The notes: a model not told the origin generated them from the letters alone. Counted from the stretch's first letter, positions 34,539 through 43,413 are shown. The stretch is 64,000 nucleotides of DNA from Paraburkholderia sp. BL21I4N1 (GCF_002973525.1 NZ_PVEN01000013.1:124001-188000); one strand, 5' to 3'. Made by a program: numbers and translations.

Positions 34539-34925
34539 ATGGGTGATGCCTTTTCTTATGGGATTCATTTACTGTCGGCGTTTGTGCTGATCCTCGGATT
34601 CGCGGCAGTTTACCTCAAGGTCACACCGTTCGACGAACTGGCGTTGATCCGCGAAGGCAACGTGGCGGCGCTGCTGTCCTTTGCCGGCGCGCTGATCGGC
34701 TTCTGCCTGACGCTCGCGTCGAGCATTGCGCACAACTCCACGCTGGTGCTCGTGCTGATCTGGGCATTCGGTGCGATGATCGTGCAGGTCGCCACTTATG
34801 CCGTACTCACGCGCTTATTGCCCGGCATGAACCATGCGATTGAAACGCGTAATAACGCCATGGGCGGATTGATGGGCGCGGCTTCGCTAGTGGTGGGTAT
34901 TATCAATGCCGCTTGCCTGACCTGA
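34539..34925 (+). CDS. DUF350 membrane protein
   Basis: A 128-residue inner-membrane protein with four hydrophobic segments, the family's normal size (YjfL type). The conserved core reads REGNVAALLSFAGALIGFCL and MVQ-like IVQVATYAVLTRLLPGM. Members are often found with PspA-type envelope-stress proteins or glutathionylspermidine genes. Here it opens the rightward arm of the polyamine island. The next gene begins 66 bp later. Function unknown; possibly a membrane partner for the SPFH protein. Confidence 0.88.
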   Translation: MGDAFSYGIHLLSAFVLILGFAAVYLKVTPFDELALIREGNVAALLSFAGALIGFCLTLASSIAHNSTLVLVLIWAFGAMIVQVATYAVLTRLLPGMNHAIETRNNAMGGLMGAASLVVGIINAACLT

Positions 34926-34990
34926 TTTCACATTTCATACATTTTCATCTTAATGCCCGATTGGCGGGCGCCGCGCGCGAGGAGTACACG

Positions 34991-35998
34991 ATGAGTCTCG
35001 GTTCGTTTATTCGCAAGCAGTTTGTCGACGTCCTGCAATGGACGGAAGACAGTGACGGCGTATTAGCCTGGCGTTATCCGATGGAAGACCAGGAAATCCA
35101 GTACGGCGGCCAATTGACGGTGCGCGAGTCGCAAATGGCGCTGTTCGTCAACGAAGGCCGCATTGCCGACGTATTCGGCCCTGGCCTGTACACGCTGACC
35201 ACGCGCACGCTGCCGCTGCTGACCAGCCTGCGCAACTGGGACAAGCTGTTCGAATCGCCGTTCAAGTCCGACGTGTATTTCTTCAGCACGCGTTTGCAAC
35301 TCGGCCGCCGCTGGGGCACGCCGCAACCCGTCACGATCCGCGACAGCGAATTCGGCCTCGTGCAGGTACGCGCTTTCGGCATCTACTCTTACCGGGTAGT
35401 CGACGTGCCGGCGTTTCATCGCGAGATCAGCGGCACGCGCGGCGTTTATACCGTCGACGACCTCGAACAGCAATTGCGCAATCTCGTCGTGACCGCCATG
35501 AGCGTGGCGTTCGGTTCGGCCGACGTCGCGTTCTTGGACATGGCCGCGAATCAGGAGGTGCTGTCGCAACGCATCGGCCAGGCGCTCGCGCCGGTGTTCG
35601 CGCGTTACGGCGTGGCGCTCGATTCGTTCACGGTGCAAAGCGTCTCGCTGCCGGACGCGCTGCAAAAGGCGCTCGACGCGCGTATCAGCGTCGGCGTGAG
35701 CGGCGACCTGAACAAGTTCGCGCAGTACCAGGCCGCGCAGTCAATTCCGCTCGCCGCGCAGAATGCCGGCGGCGTGGCCGGTGTCGGCGCGGGCCTCGCG
35801 GCCGGCGCGGCGATCGCGCAGACCATGACGGGCGCGCTCAATCAGACGCAAGCGCAGACGCCCGCACAGCCGGCAGCCGTGGCAAACGACTACGTCGAGC
35901 GCTTGCAGCAACTCAAGACCTTGCTCGACAAAGGCCTCGTCACCGAAGACGACTATGCGAAGGCGAAAGCCGAGATTCTCGCGAAGCTGACGAAATAA
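34991..35998 (+). CDS. SPFH-domain protein with C-terminal SHOCT motif (YdjI/COG4260 type)
   Basis: A 335-residue member of the virion-core-like SPFH family. The N-terminal part has VLAWRYPMEDQEIQYGGQL and the SPFH core (VQVRAFGIYSYRVVDVPAFH, QQLRNLVVTAMSVAFGS). A Gly/Ala-rich linker follows at about 265. The C-terminus is a SHOCT bihelix (LQQLKTLLDKGLVTEDDYAK). GAGGAG lies 7 bp before the ATG at 34991. In Bacillus the relative YdjI works with a PspA/LiaH protein; no PspA gene is in this window. It probably scaffolds a membrane-stress complex (inference). Confidence 0.88.
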   Translation: MSLGSFIRKQFVDVLQWTEDSDGVLAWRYPMEDQEIQYGGQLTVRESQMALFVNEGRIADVFGPGLYTLTTRTLPLLTSLRNWDKLFESPFKSDVYFFSTRLQLGRRWGTPQPVTIRDSEFGLVQVRAFGIYSYRVVDVPAFHREISGTRGVYTVDDLEQQLRNLVVTAMSVAFGSADVAFLDMAANQEVLSQRIGQALAPVFARYGVALDSFTVQSVSLPDALQKALDARISVGVSGDLNKFAQYQAAQSIPLAAQNAGGVAGVGAGLAAGAAIAQTMTGALNQTQAQTPAQPAAVANDYVERLQQLKTLLDKGLVTEDDYAKAKAEILAKLTK

Positions 35999-36007
35999 GC
36001 GCACTCG

Positions 36008-37546
36008 ATGTTCAGTACCTCGTGTCCACAATGCGGCGCACCGCTCGAATTCCGCTCCGCCGCAGCCGTGATGGCCGTGTGCGGATCGTGCCGCAGCACC
36101 TTGCTCAAACACGGCGAAGCCGTTGAACGCCTCGGTGAAATGGCCTCGGTGTTCGAGGACTATTCACCGTTGCAACTCGGCGCCACCGGCCAGTATCAAA
36201 CGCGCTCGTTCACGCTGCTCGGCCGGATCCAGTTGCGCTACGACGCGGGCTACTGGAGCGAGTGGTACGCCACTTTCGACGACGGCACGTTCGGCTGGCT
36301 CTCCGATGCATCGGGCCAGTACGCGGTCACCACGCAGCGAGCGCTGGAAGCTGCCGAGACCGCCATGCTGCCGCCCTTCGACTCGCTGAGCCCGGGTGTG
36401 CCCTTCGAGTTCGACGGCAAGCGCTTTCTCGCGTCGGATATCCGCACGGCGCAATGCGTGGGCGGCGAGGGCGAGTTGCCGTTTCGTGTCGGCGACGGCT
36501 GGCAGGCGCGGGTGGCGGACTTCCGCTACGAAGACCATTTCATCACGCTCGACTACGCCGACGCCGATCAGCAACACGGCAAGCCGGCGCTGTATTCGGG
36601 CGAGTCGGTGGAACTCGCCGAACTCGCGTGTCAGGGTTTGCGCGACGAAGCGGCGATTCGCGAATCGGCGGGACGCTATCGCGGCGACCTGGCGGCGTTC
36701 ACGTGCCCGAGTTGCGGCGCGTCGCTCGATTGCCCGGTCGGCGTCGCGGATTATGTGATCTGCGGTTCGTGTCATGCGGGTGTGGATTGCAGCGCGCAAC
36801 AGGCCACGCTGTTTTCGAAAAAACGCACGCTCGAAGCGATCGACACCGCGTTGCCGCTCGGTGCGAGCGCAACCTTCGACGGTGCGAAGTACACGGTGCT
36901 CGGCCTGATGCGTTGCCGCACGCCGGACGGCGAAGCCAGCTGGGACGAATATCTGTTGCACAACCTCGACCGCGGGTTCCTGTGGCAAGTGCATAGCGAA
37001 GGCCGCTGGGAGCGCGTGGAAGTGTTGAATCGCTGGCCGATGATCAGCCAGAGCGGCCAGGTGCTCGACGACGGCAAGACCTACCGCGAGAGCGAGCACT
37101 ACGTTTCGGAAGTGACCTATGTGGCGGGTGCGTTCAACTGGCGTGTGCAGGTGGGCGACAGAACGTCGATTACAGATTTCGCCTGGCGCGACTTCAAGAT
37201 GACGCGCGAAATCACCGCCGACGAAATCGTCTGGTCGCGCGCGAGGCCGCTGACCAACGGCAAGGTGGCCGAACGGTTCGGCATGCCGGAACTGGCGGCT
37301 GGCGCGGCGGTGAGCCGTCGTGCGTCCCGGCCCACTTCCAGCGCAAGCGACCTCGAACCGGCCAAGGAAGGCTTCACGACTGCCGGCTTCGGGCCGTGGC
37401 CCTGGATCGCCACGGGCGTGATGACGTTTGTCAACTTCGGCAAGCTGTTCGAATTCGATGGCTCGACGGTGCTGGTGATTATCGGCATGCTGGCCTTGTG
37501 GGCGCCCGAGTGGATCTGGCGCGCCTTCCACGACGAGTCGAGGTAA
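36008..37546 (+). CDS. Double DUF4178 protein with two zinc ribbons
   Basis: 512 residues. Two repeats each begin with a zinc ribbon (CPQCGAPLEFRSAAAVMAVC at residue 5 and CPSCGASLDCPVG at about 236) followed by a DUF4178 domain (LLGRIQLRYDAGYWSEWYA; VLGLMRCRTPDGEASWDEYL). A single hydrophobic helix near residue 465-490 (TVLVIIGMLALWAPEWIW) anchors the C-terminus. It starts 9 bp after the SPFH gene. DUF4178 is recurrently linked with SpeD and spermidine-synthase-like genes; its activity is unknown. The duplication with two ribbons is notable. Confidence 0.85.
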   Translation: MFSTSCPQCGAPLEFRSAAAVMAVCGSCRSTLLKHGEAVERLGEMASVFEDYSPLQLGATGQYQTRSFTLLGRIQLRYDAGYWSEWYATFDDGTFGWLSDASGQYAVTTQRALEAAETAMLPPFDSLSPGVPFEFDGKRFLASDIRTAQCVGGEGELPFRVGDGWQARVADFRYEDHFITLDYADADQQHGKPALYSGESVELAELACQGLRDEAAIRESAGRYRGDLAAFTCPSCGASLDCPVGVADYVICGSCHAGVDCSAQQATLFSKKRTLEAIDTALPLGASATFDGAKYTVLGLMRCRTPDGEASWDEYLLHNLDRGFLWQVHSEGRWERVEVLNRWPMISQSGQVLDDGKTYRESEHYVSEVTYVAGAFNWRVQVGDRTSITDFAWRDFKMTREITADEIVWSRARPLTNGKVAERFGMPELAAGAAVSRRASRPTSSASDLEPAKEGFTTAGFGPWPWIATGVMTFVNFGKLFEFDGSTVLVIIGMLALWAPEWIWRAFHDESR

Positions 37547-37548
37547 GC

Positions 37549-37695
37549 GTGAGACAGTTTTTATATGCGCTCTACGCGTTCGTGGTGATCGTCATGTTCA
37601 GTTGCACGTCGATGACGGGAAGCGGTGGGAGTGGTGGCGGTTATGGCGGGACGTCGGCGCGTAGCGGTTATTCGTCGTATGGGGCGCACAAGTGA
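37549..37695 (+). CDS. Small Gly/Ser-rich envelope protein
   Basis: A 48-residue product from GTG at 37549, two bases after the DUF4178 stop, with GAGG just upstream. A hydrophobic N-terminus (FLYALYAFVVIVMFSC) ends in Cys, an imperfect lipobox, followed by a Gly/Ser/Tyr-rich tail. It ends in an overlap with the speD start (GTGA). The tight spacing on both sides argues that it is translated. It could be a tiny lipoprotein or a membrane peptide. No family known to me. Confidence 0.6.
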   Translation: MRQFLYALYAFVVIVMFSCTSMTGSGGSGGGYGGTSARSGYSSYGAHK

Positions 37696-38117
37696 GCGGG
37701 GCGCTACCGTTGTCGCAACTCGTGTCTACGACCATGGCCGCAATCACGTCTACACCGCGTGACGCATATGGCACGCATGTGCTGGCCGATCTGGGCGGAA
37801 TCGCGGCCGACCTGTTACGCGACGCCCCCACGCTCGAATCGATTCTGGTGAATGCCGCCCAAGAAGCCGGCGCGCGCGTGTTGTCGGCGCATTTTCATCA
37901 CTTCGGCGGCGAGCATGGCGTGACGGGTGTCGTGTTGCTTGCGGAGTCGCACATCACGATCCACACGTGGCCCGAACATCGCTTCGCCGCCCTCGATATT
38001 TTCATGTGCGGCCACGCTCGACCCGACCAGGCGGTCGAACGAATTGCCCTTGATTTGCGAGCTGAAGTGCGGAACCTGCGCACCTGCGAACGAGGCAACG
38101 TGACGCCGCCACGCTAG
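37692..38117 (+). CDS. speD: S-adenosylmethionine decarboxylase proenzyme
   Basis: Makes decarboxylated SAM, the aminopropyl donor for spermidine synthesis. 141 residues, class 1B. Self-cleavage would occur between Glu85 and Ser86 in AESHITIHTWPE, leaving the pyruvoyl group on Ser86. His91 and Cys106 (DIFMCG) have the same spacing as His68 and Cys83 of the Thermotoga enzyme. The GTG at 37692 overlaps the upstream stop; an in-frame ATG at 37734 also fits homologue lengths. Its presence at the end of the SPFH/DUF4178 operon ties the island to aminopropyl transfer. Confidence 0.93.
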   Translation: MSGALPLSQLVSTTMAAITSTPRDAYGTHVLADLGGIAADLLRDAPTLESILVNAAQEAGARVLSAHFHHFGGEHGVTGVVLLAESHITIHTWPEHRFAALDIFMCGHARPDQAVERIALDLRAEVRNLRTCERGNVTPPR

Positions 38118-38129
38118 CGCTAACTCGCC

Positions 38130-39605
38130 TCAGATCAACCGCAGGGTCGAGGCTTTCAGCGTAGCCGCCGCGCGCGTCGAACATTCGAGCTTGCGGAACA
38201 CGCTTTCCACATGCGTGCGTACCGTGCTCGGACTCATTTGCAGTGTTTTGGCGACCTCCTTGTTGCTCGCGCCCTGACTGATGTGGCGCAAGACTTCCGC
38301 TTCGCGCGGTGACAGCAACGCGGCACGCGCCGGCTTGATGCGCTCTGCGTCCGCCTCGTACCCGTCTTTCTCGCTGTTCAGCAGCGCATGCACGGAGTCG
38401 GCATCGAGTCGACCCGCCGCCGCTTCTTCAGTGAGTACCGCCGCCGCTTCATCCGCCGACAACGCCGCGCGCCACGGACGCGGCGAGCGCAATGCCACCC
38501 AACTCGCCGCGGCGGCCAGCACGCGCGCTTCGCGACCGAGCATGCCGCCCGTCGCGCCGCGGAAATAGCCCGAGCCGTCGAGCCGCTCATAAGCCTGCGA
38601 TGCGATTTCCGATTCACGTGCGAGTGCACCGATCTGCTTACCGGCGCGCGCGGTCCAGTAGGGTACGAGGCGCACCTTCTCCCACGCGGCCGGTGAGAGC
38701 CGTCCCGGCGTATTCCAGATCATGTTCGATACCGCCATGCGGCCCATGCCGTGAATCAGTCCGGCGAGATAGGTGGCGTGACGAATGTCGTCGTCGAAGC
38801 CGAGGCGCGCGCAACAGCCTGCCGCCGCTTCGGCCACGCGGCGCGAATAGCCGGCCATCCACGGTAACTTCAGGTCGATCACGTCGGCGATGATCTCGGG
38901 CGCGGTGCCTTGTTGCATGGGCAGCGCGTCGAGTGGTTCGTCGCGGTCCGACGCGTTGTGCTCGTCGAGTTCGGCGAGCCAGTCGGCGGCTTGCGCAAAC
39001 GCGACCTGGGCGAGTGCATCCGGATATTTGTGCCCCGCCTTCTGCGCGATAAATTTTTGCGCCGCCTCCAGGCCATACACGCGACTCAGAATTTCGAGGT
39101 CGCCCGCGAGCGCGACGAGAAATACGGCGTCAGGCACCCGCGCGCCGTCGAGTTTTTGCGGCAGACCGCCGCCGTCCCACGTTTCGAAAATGTGCCGCAG
39201 CGCGGATTGAGTGGCGCCCTCCAGGCCGAGCATGCGCGCAATTTCCCCCGATACTTCGCAGTGAATCTCCGCGAGCGGTGTGATTGTCGCTTCGAGCCGT
39301 CCCTGAGATTCGGTCGCGCCACCCCAGCCCGGCCGCATGGCGAGCATCGCTTCGCGACCGCCGATATCGTCGCCCAGCATCTCCGAAAATCCCGACGCGT
39401 TGGCCGTGCAACCCGACCAGCGCAACAGCGAAACCTCCTTCACGACACCGCATTGCGCGTCGTCATGGCCCGCGGCGGCCGCCAACCGCGCGGCCAGCCA
39501 ACTGGTGCGCAGCGAGTGGTCGGTGGGCTGTCCCATGCTGAGATCGCCGATGAACGCCAGCGCCTTCACGGCGTCGAGCGCGCGGATTGTTGAAACGTCT
39601 GCCAT
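38130..39605 (-). CDS. LuxR-type regulator with degenerate HD-GYP domain
   Basis: About 491 residues. The middle part resembles an HD-GYP phosphodiesterase, but catalytic residues are altered: HD is HG in LAGLIHGMGRMA, HHER is AYER in ASQAYERLDGSGYF, and GYP is GYF. Enzyme activity is therefore unlikely. The C-terminus is a LuxR helix-turn-helix (LSPREAEVLRHISQGASNKEVAKTL, STVRTHVESVFRKLE). The ATG at 39605 is the likeliest start; 39635 is an alternative. It is convergent with speD. Related Actinobacteria and Burkholderia proteins pair HD with LuxR. The input signal is unknown. Confidence 0.85.
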   Translation of the reverse strand: MADVSTIRALDAVKALAFIGDLSMGQPTDHSLRTSWLAARLAAAAGHDDAQCGVVKEVSLLRWSGCTANASGFSEMLGDDIGGREAMLAMRPGWGGATESQGRLEATITPLAEIHCEVSGEIARMLGLEGATQSALRHIFETWDGGGLPQKLDGARVPDAVFLVALAGDLEILSRVYGLEAAQKFIAQKAGHKYPDALAQVAFAQAADWLAELDEHNASDRDEPLDALPMQQGTAPEIIADVIDLKLPWMAGYSRRVAEAAAGCCARLGFDDDIRHATYLAGLIHGMGRMAVSNMIWNTPGRLSPAAWEKVRLVPYWTARAGKQIGALARESEIASQAYERLDGSGYFRGATGGMLGREARVLAAAASWVALRSPRPWRAALSADEAAAVLTEEAAAGRLDADSVHALLNSEKDGYEADAERIKPARAALLSPREAEVLRHISQGASNKEVAKTLQMSPSTVRTHVESVFRKLECSTRAAATLKASTLRLI

Positions 39606-39774
39606 AGGTGTCGACCTGTTCGTTCTGTCTTTCATTTGCCGCGTCTGGCGAAAGCACCGCAGCGGCCTTTCCGCGCCTCGGTCATTCGACCGATACAGCC
39701 GGCGGCCGGATCGGCGCATCCTTCAATCCGCCATCTAACCCACTGATTTTCTCTTCCTCACAAGGACCGATAGT

Positions 39775-40563
39775 ATGAATACCCTGCTCAAAAAATGCCT
39801 GGCCGCCGCAGTGATGTTCGGCAGCCTCCTGTCGATCAGTGCGTTGACGCCGGCCGGCGCCGCGCCCAACGACGACCTCAAAGGCAAGAACGTCGTGCTG
39901 GTGCACGGCGCGTTCGCCGATGGTTCGAGCTGGGAGAAGGTCATTCCGCTTCTCGAAGCCAAGGGGCTGCATGTCGTCACGGTCCAGAACCCGCTGAGTT
40001 CGCTCGACGCCGACGTGGCCGCCACGCGCCGCGTAATCGACCAGCAGAACGGTCCGGTGATTCTGGTCGGCCACTCCTGGGGCGGCGCGGTCATCACGCA
40101 AGCCGGTAACGACGACAAGGTCAAATCGCTGGTCTATGTGGCCGCGTTCGCGCCGCAAAAAGACCAGTCGATCAACGACATCCTGAAGGGCAAGCCCACG
40201 CCTTCGTGGGCCTCCGCGTTGCAGAAGGACTCGGGCGGTTACCTGACGCTGTCGACCGACGCCGTCATTCACGACTTCGCGCAGGATTTGCCGGTCGCTC
40301 AGGCGCGCCTCGTGGCCGCGACGCAAGGTTCGTGGTTCGCCGGTTGCACCGACGACAAAGTGACACAGGCCGCATGGCAAAACAAGCCGTCGTGGTTCGT
40401 CGTGACCGGGAAGGATCGTATGATTCCGCCGGCATTGCAGGACGCCATGGCGCAGCAGATCGGCGCGACGGTGGTCAAGGTAGACGCAAGCCATGTGGCG
40501 ATGCTGTCCAAGCCGACGGAAGTTGCGGCTGCAATCATCGAAGCGGCGCGGGCCACGAAGTGA
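39775..40563 (+). CDS. Secreted alpha/beta hydrolase
   Basis: A 262-residue serine hydrolase with a Sec signal ending at GAAPND. Catalytic signs: oxyanion region VLVHGAFADGSSWEKV, nucleophile elbow VGHSWGG, and the final His in DASHVAML. It is of the salicylate-esterase/methylesterase-like subgroup common in Burkholderia. Preceded by AAGGA-like sequence. It is followed by a strong bidirectional terminator, so is monocistronic. Substrate unknown. Confidence 0.88.
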   Translation: MNTLLKKCLAAAVMFGSLLSISALTPAGAAPNDDLKGKNVVLVHGAFADGSSWEKVIPLLEAKGLHVVTVQNPLSSLDADVAATRRVIDQQNGPVILVGHSWGGAVITQAGNDDKVKSLVYVAAFAPQKDQSINDILKGKPTPSWASALQKDSGGYLTLSTDAVIHDFAQDLPVAQARLVAATQGSWFAGCTDDKVTQAAWQNKPSWFVVTGKDRMIPPALQDAMAQQIGATVVKVDASHVAMLSKPTEVAAAIIEAARATK

Positions 40564-40618
40564 GTCGGCTGTATGTCTGACGTGTGATGTCCGGCTCGCG
40601 TAAGTGCGCCCGTTGCCG

Positions 40619-40660
40619 AAAAAAAAGGTGTTGCCGGGATGTCCCGGCAACACCTTTTCT
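40619..40660. terminator. Bidirectional Rho-independent terminator
   Basis: Arms at 40623-40639 and 40642-40658 pair perfectly over 17 bp with a 2-base centre. A-run on the left and T-run on the right make it work in both directions. It separates the hydrolase gene from the convergent nodT-type gene. Confidence 0.9.
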
Positions 40661-40676
40661 GCTTTTCAAAGCGTGC

Positions 40677-42152
40677 TCAGGGGGCTTTGATGGTGGTCGC
40701 GGAGTTCGCCGCCGCCGACGCCGGCATCTCCCACCCGCCGCCCAGCGCGAGGAACAGATTGACCTGATCGACCGCCACCTGGCCTTCCGCCGCAGCCACC
40801 TGAGATTTGGTCGATGTCAGCGTGCGCGTCGCGTCCAGATCCGAAATGAACGACTCACGCCCGGCGAGATACAGCCGATGCGTTTCATCCGCCGACTCGG
40901 CCGCCGACTTCAACGCGGCGCGCAACGCATCGGCGCGCGCATAGTCCGACGCGTACGTGGCAAGGCTGGTTTCCGTCTCGCGTAGCGCGGTCAGTACCAC
41001 GCCATCGAACTTCGCGAGCGCCACCTGGCTGGAGGCTTCGGCTTCGCGCACGCGGCCGCGCGCGCCATTCGCGGGGAAAGTCCAGCTAATCAGCGGACCG
41101 AAGCCCCAGCGCGCGGTCGGCGACGTGCCCAGATCTTCGAGAACGCCGGTCAGGCCCGCTGACGCGCCGATGCTCACCGTCGGATACAACGCCCCGGTCG
41201 CCACGCCGATGCGCGCCGTGGAGGCTGCCAGTTGACGCTCGGCCTCGCGCACGTCGGGGCGGCGTTTGAGCAGCGCGGCGCCGTCGCCAACCGGAATCGG
41301 CTGGCGAATTTGCGGGAGCCGGTCGCATGCGATCACGGCCGGCGGCAGGTCGGACGGCGCGCGGGCGAGCAGCGCCGCAAGCCGGTACTGCGCGATTTTG
41401 CGGCGCGCCGTATAGCGCGGAATATCCGCCGCCAGTGTTTCGACCTGCGTTTGTCCGCGCGTCACGTCCGGTTGATTGCCGCGACCCGCATCGCGCAGAC
41501 GGCGCGATACGTCCACGCGCTGCTTCTGCAACGCGAGCGACTGCTGTGCGATGCGAAGTTCTTCCGCCGCCGAACATTGGTCGACGTACGAGCGCACCAC
41601 GTCGGCAACCACGCTGATTCGGGCGAGATCGCCTGCGGCCTGCACGGACTCGGTGTCCGCCTGCGCCGCTTCGACGCCGCGCCGCAGCTTGCCGAACAGA
41701 TCGATTTCGTACGACACGCTGATGCCGATATCGCCTTCATTGACGACCGGCAGTTTCTCGGTGAGAAGATATTGCTCGGCCGATTCCTGCGCGCGTTCGA
41801 GCAACACCGAGCTTTTTCCCGAGAAGCCGCCTTGCGCCTGCGCGACGCCGAGTGCTTCACGCGAACGCGCCAGGTTGGCCGCCGCGACGCGCAGGTCGGT
41901 GTTCGATTGCAGCGCCTGATCGACCAGGCTGTTCAGTACGGGATCGTCGTACAGTTGCCACCACACGGCAGGCACGTTCTGGCGCGATGTGAGCGCGGTG
42001 TCGGCGCCCTCGATCGGCGCATTGGCGAGCGGCGCGTTGATGAGCGCCTGCTTCGGCAACGCGTAGTTGGGGCCGACGTTGATGCAGCCGTTGAGCGCCA
42101 CGGCCAGCGGCAAAAGCGGTAGCAGCGGAAGAAGAGAGCGCGACAGCTTCAT
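40677..42152 (-). CDS. Outer-membrane efflux lipoprotein (NodT family)
   Basis: A 491-residue TolC-like outer-membrane channel. A lipoprotein signal ends at LNGC (Cys23), followed by the two-repeat OEP fold (SNTDLRVAAANLARSREALG, KRRPDVREAERQLAASTARIGVA, PTVSIGASAGL). It overlaps the adaptor gene upstream by 4 bp. It is the last gene of a marR-fusC-DUF1656-hlyD-nodT operon and completes a three-part pump. Confidence 0.93.
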   Translation of the reverse strand: MKLSRSLLPLLPLLPLAVALNGCINVGPNYALPKQALINAPLANAPIEGADTALTSRQNVPAVWWQLYDDPVLNSLVDQALQSNTDLRVAAANLARSREALGVAQAQGGFSGKSSVLLERAQESAEQYLLTEKLPVVNEGDIGISVSYEIDLFGKLRRGVEAAQADTESVQAAGDLARISVVADVVRSYVDQCSAAEELRIAQQSLALQKQRVDVSRRLRDAGRGNQPDVTRGQTQVETLAADIPRYTARRKIAQYRLAALLARAPSDLPPAVIACDRLPQIRQPIPVGDGAALLKRRPDVREAERQLAASTARIGVATGALYPTVSIGASAGLTGVLEDLGTSPTARWGFGPLISWTFPANGARGRVREAEASSQVALAKFDGVVLTALRETETSLATYASDYARADALRAALKSAAESADETHRLYLAGRESFISDLDATRTLTSTKSQVAAAEGQVAVDQVNLFLALGGGWEMPASAAANSATTIKAP

Positions 42153-43207
42153 TGCGACGCGCCCGAGATCGCGGCGGCGGAGGCCGGCTGTGCCGCCGAG
42201 CCGGTGGGCGCCGCCGACATAGCCGAAGCCTGAGCACCGCTCACCGAAGCGCCCGAGCCGGAAGCCGCACCCGAAGCCACCGTTGCAGAAGCATCCACCG
42301 CCCCTGCCGCATGCGTATCAGGATGCTTCTTGCCAATCGGCGACAAATCGCGCACCGACACGGTCGCCGTACGCCCCGCGATCATGCGGAAATCGGCGGG
42401 TACTTCGTCGAGCGCGACACGTACGGGAATCCGCTGCGCGAGCCGCACCCAGCTAAACGCCGGATTCACGTTCGGCAGCAGATTCGAACCTTGCGTGCGG
42501 TCGCGGTCTTCAATGGCGGCGACAATGCTTTGCACGTGGCCGCGCAGCACGTTCGGCTCGCCCATCACCGTGATATCGACCGGCTGGCCGATGTCGATGC
42601 CGCGCAGCTTGGTTTCCTCGAAATAGCCGTCCACGCGGAACGAATGCATATCGACCACCGCGAGCACCGCGCGCCCCGCCGCGACGAATTCACCGGCACG
42701 CGGTGCGCGATCGTTCAGATAACCGTCGACGGGGCTCACGATCGTCGAGCGTTGCAGATTCAGTTTCGCGGTGTCGATCGCGACGTTCGCATCGGCGAGC
42801 GCGGCTTCGCCCTGTTCGACGCGCGAGCGGCTTTCCTCATACACCTCCGCCGCGACCAGGTTGCCGAGCTTGCGGTTACGCGCATCTTCGCGGCGCGCCT
42901 GGTCGAGCGTGGCGCGGCGTTGCTGCGCGGTCGCCTCGGCCTGACGCAACGCGAGTGTGTAGCGGGCCTGGTCGATCACGAACAGCACCTGGCCTTTGCT
43001 GACCTGCTGGTTGTCCACCACCTCGACCGACGAGATCAGCCCCGAGATATCCGGCGCGACCTGGATCACGTCGGCGCGCACGTGTCCGTCGCGAGTCCAG
43101 GGCGCGAACATGTAGTAGCCGACCAGTTTCCACAGCACCAGGGCGGCGGCCACGACGACGATCAGGGTCAGCAGAATTTGACCGACGGAGAACCAGGTTT
43201 TTTTCAC
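42149..43207 (-). CDS. HlyD-family periplasmic adaptor (AaeA/EmrA type)
   Basis: A 352-residue membrane fusion protein. One N-terminal helix (ILLTLIVVVAAALVLWKLVG) is followed by the lipoyl-like halves (HVRADVIQVAPDISGLISSV, STIVSPVDGYLNDRAPRAGEF) around a coiled-coil hairpin. The last 55 residues are an Ala/Ser/Gly-rich tail with no known domain, which is unusual for the family. It overlaps DUF1656 and nodT genes by 4 bp on each side, so translation is coupled. Confidence 0.93.
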   Translation of the reverse strand: MKKTWFSVGQILLTLIVVVAAALVLWKLVGYYMFAPWTRDGHVRADVIQVAPDISGLISSVEVVDNQQVSKGQVLFVIDQARYTLALRQAEATAQQRRATLDQARREDARNRKLGNLVAAEVYEESRSRVEQGEAALADANVAIDTAKLNLQRSTIVSPVDGYLNDRAPRAGEFVAAGRAVLAVVDMHSFRVDGYFEETKLRGIDIGQPVDITVMGEPNVLRGHVQSIVAAIEDRDRTQGSNLLPNVNPAFSWVRLAQRIPVRVALDEVPADFRMIAGRTATVSVRDLSPIGKKHPDTHAAGAVDASATVASGAASGSGASVSGAQASAMSAAPTGSAAQPASAAAISGASQ

Positions 43208-43413
43208 GTTATTAGTCTGTGCGAAACGACGACGACAAGGCCCAGCACCAGCACATAGATGCCGAGATCGAAGATGGAGCGATGCCAGACGAGGCGGTAG
43301 AAGCCGACGCGCGCGAGGATGGTGCGCAAGGCCAGGTTGATCAGATAGGCGATCAACATCAGCACGAGCACGGCCGGCACGAACACGCCGAAAATATCGA
43401 TTTCACCGATCAT
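43204..43413 (-). CDS. DUF1656 small membrane protein (AaeX type)
   Basis: 69 residues with two hydrophobic helices (FGVFVPAVLVLMLIAYLINLAL, IFDLGIYVLVLGLVVVV). The family always accompanies FUSC/AaeB-type pumps; E. coli AaeX is the model. It overlaps the adaptor gene by 4 bp and follows the FUSC gene by 46 bp. Confidence 0.93.
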   Translation of the reverse strand: MIGEIDIFGVFVPAVLVLMLIAYLINLALRTILARVGFYRLVWHRSIFDLGIYVLVLGLVVVVSHRLIT

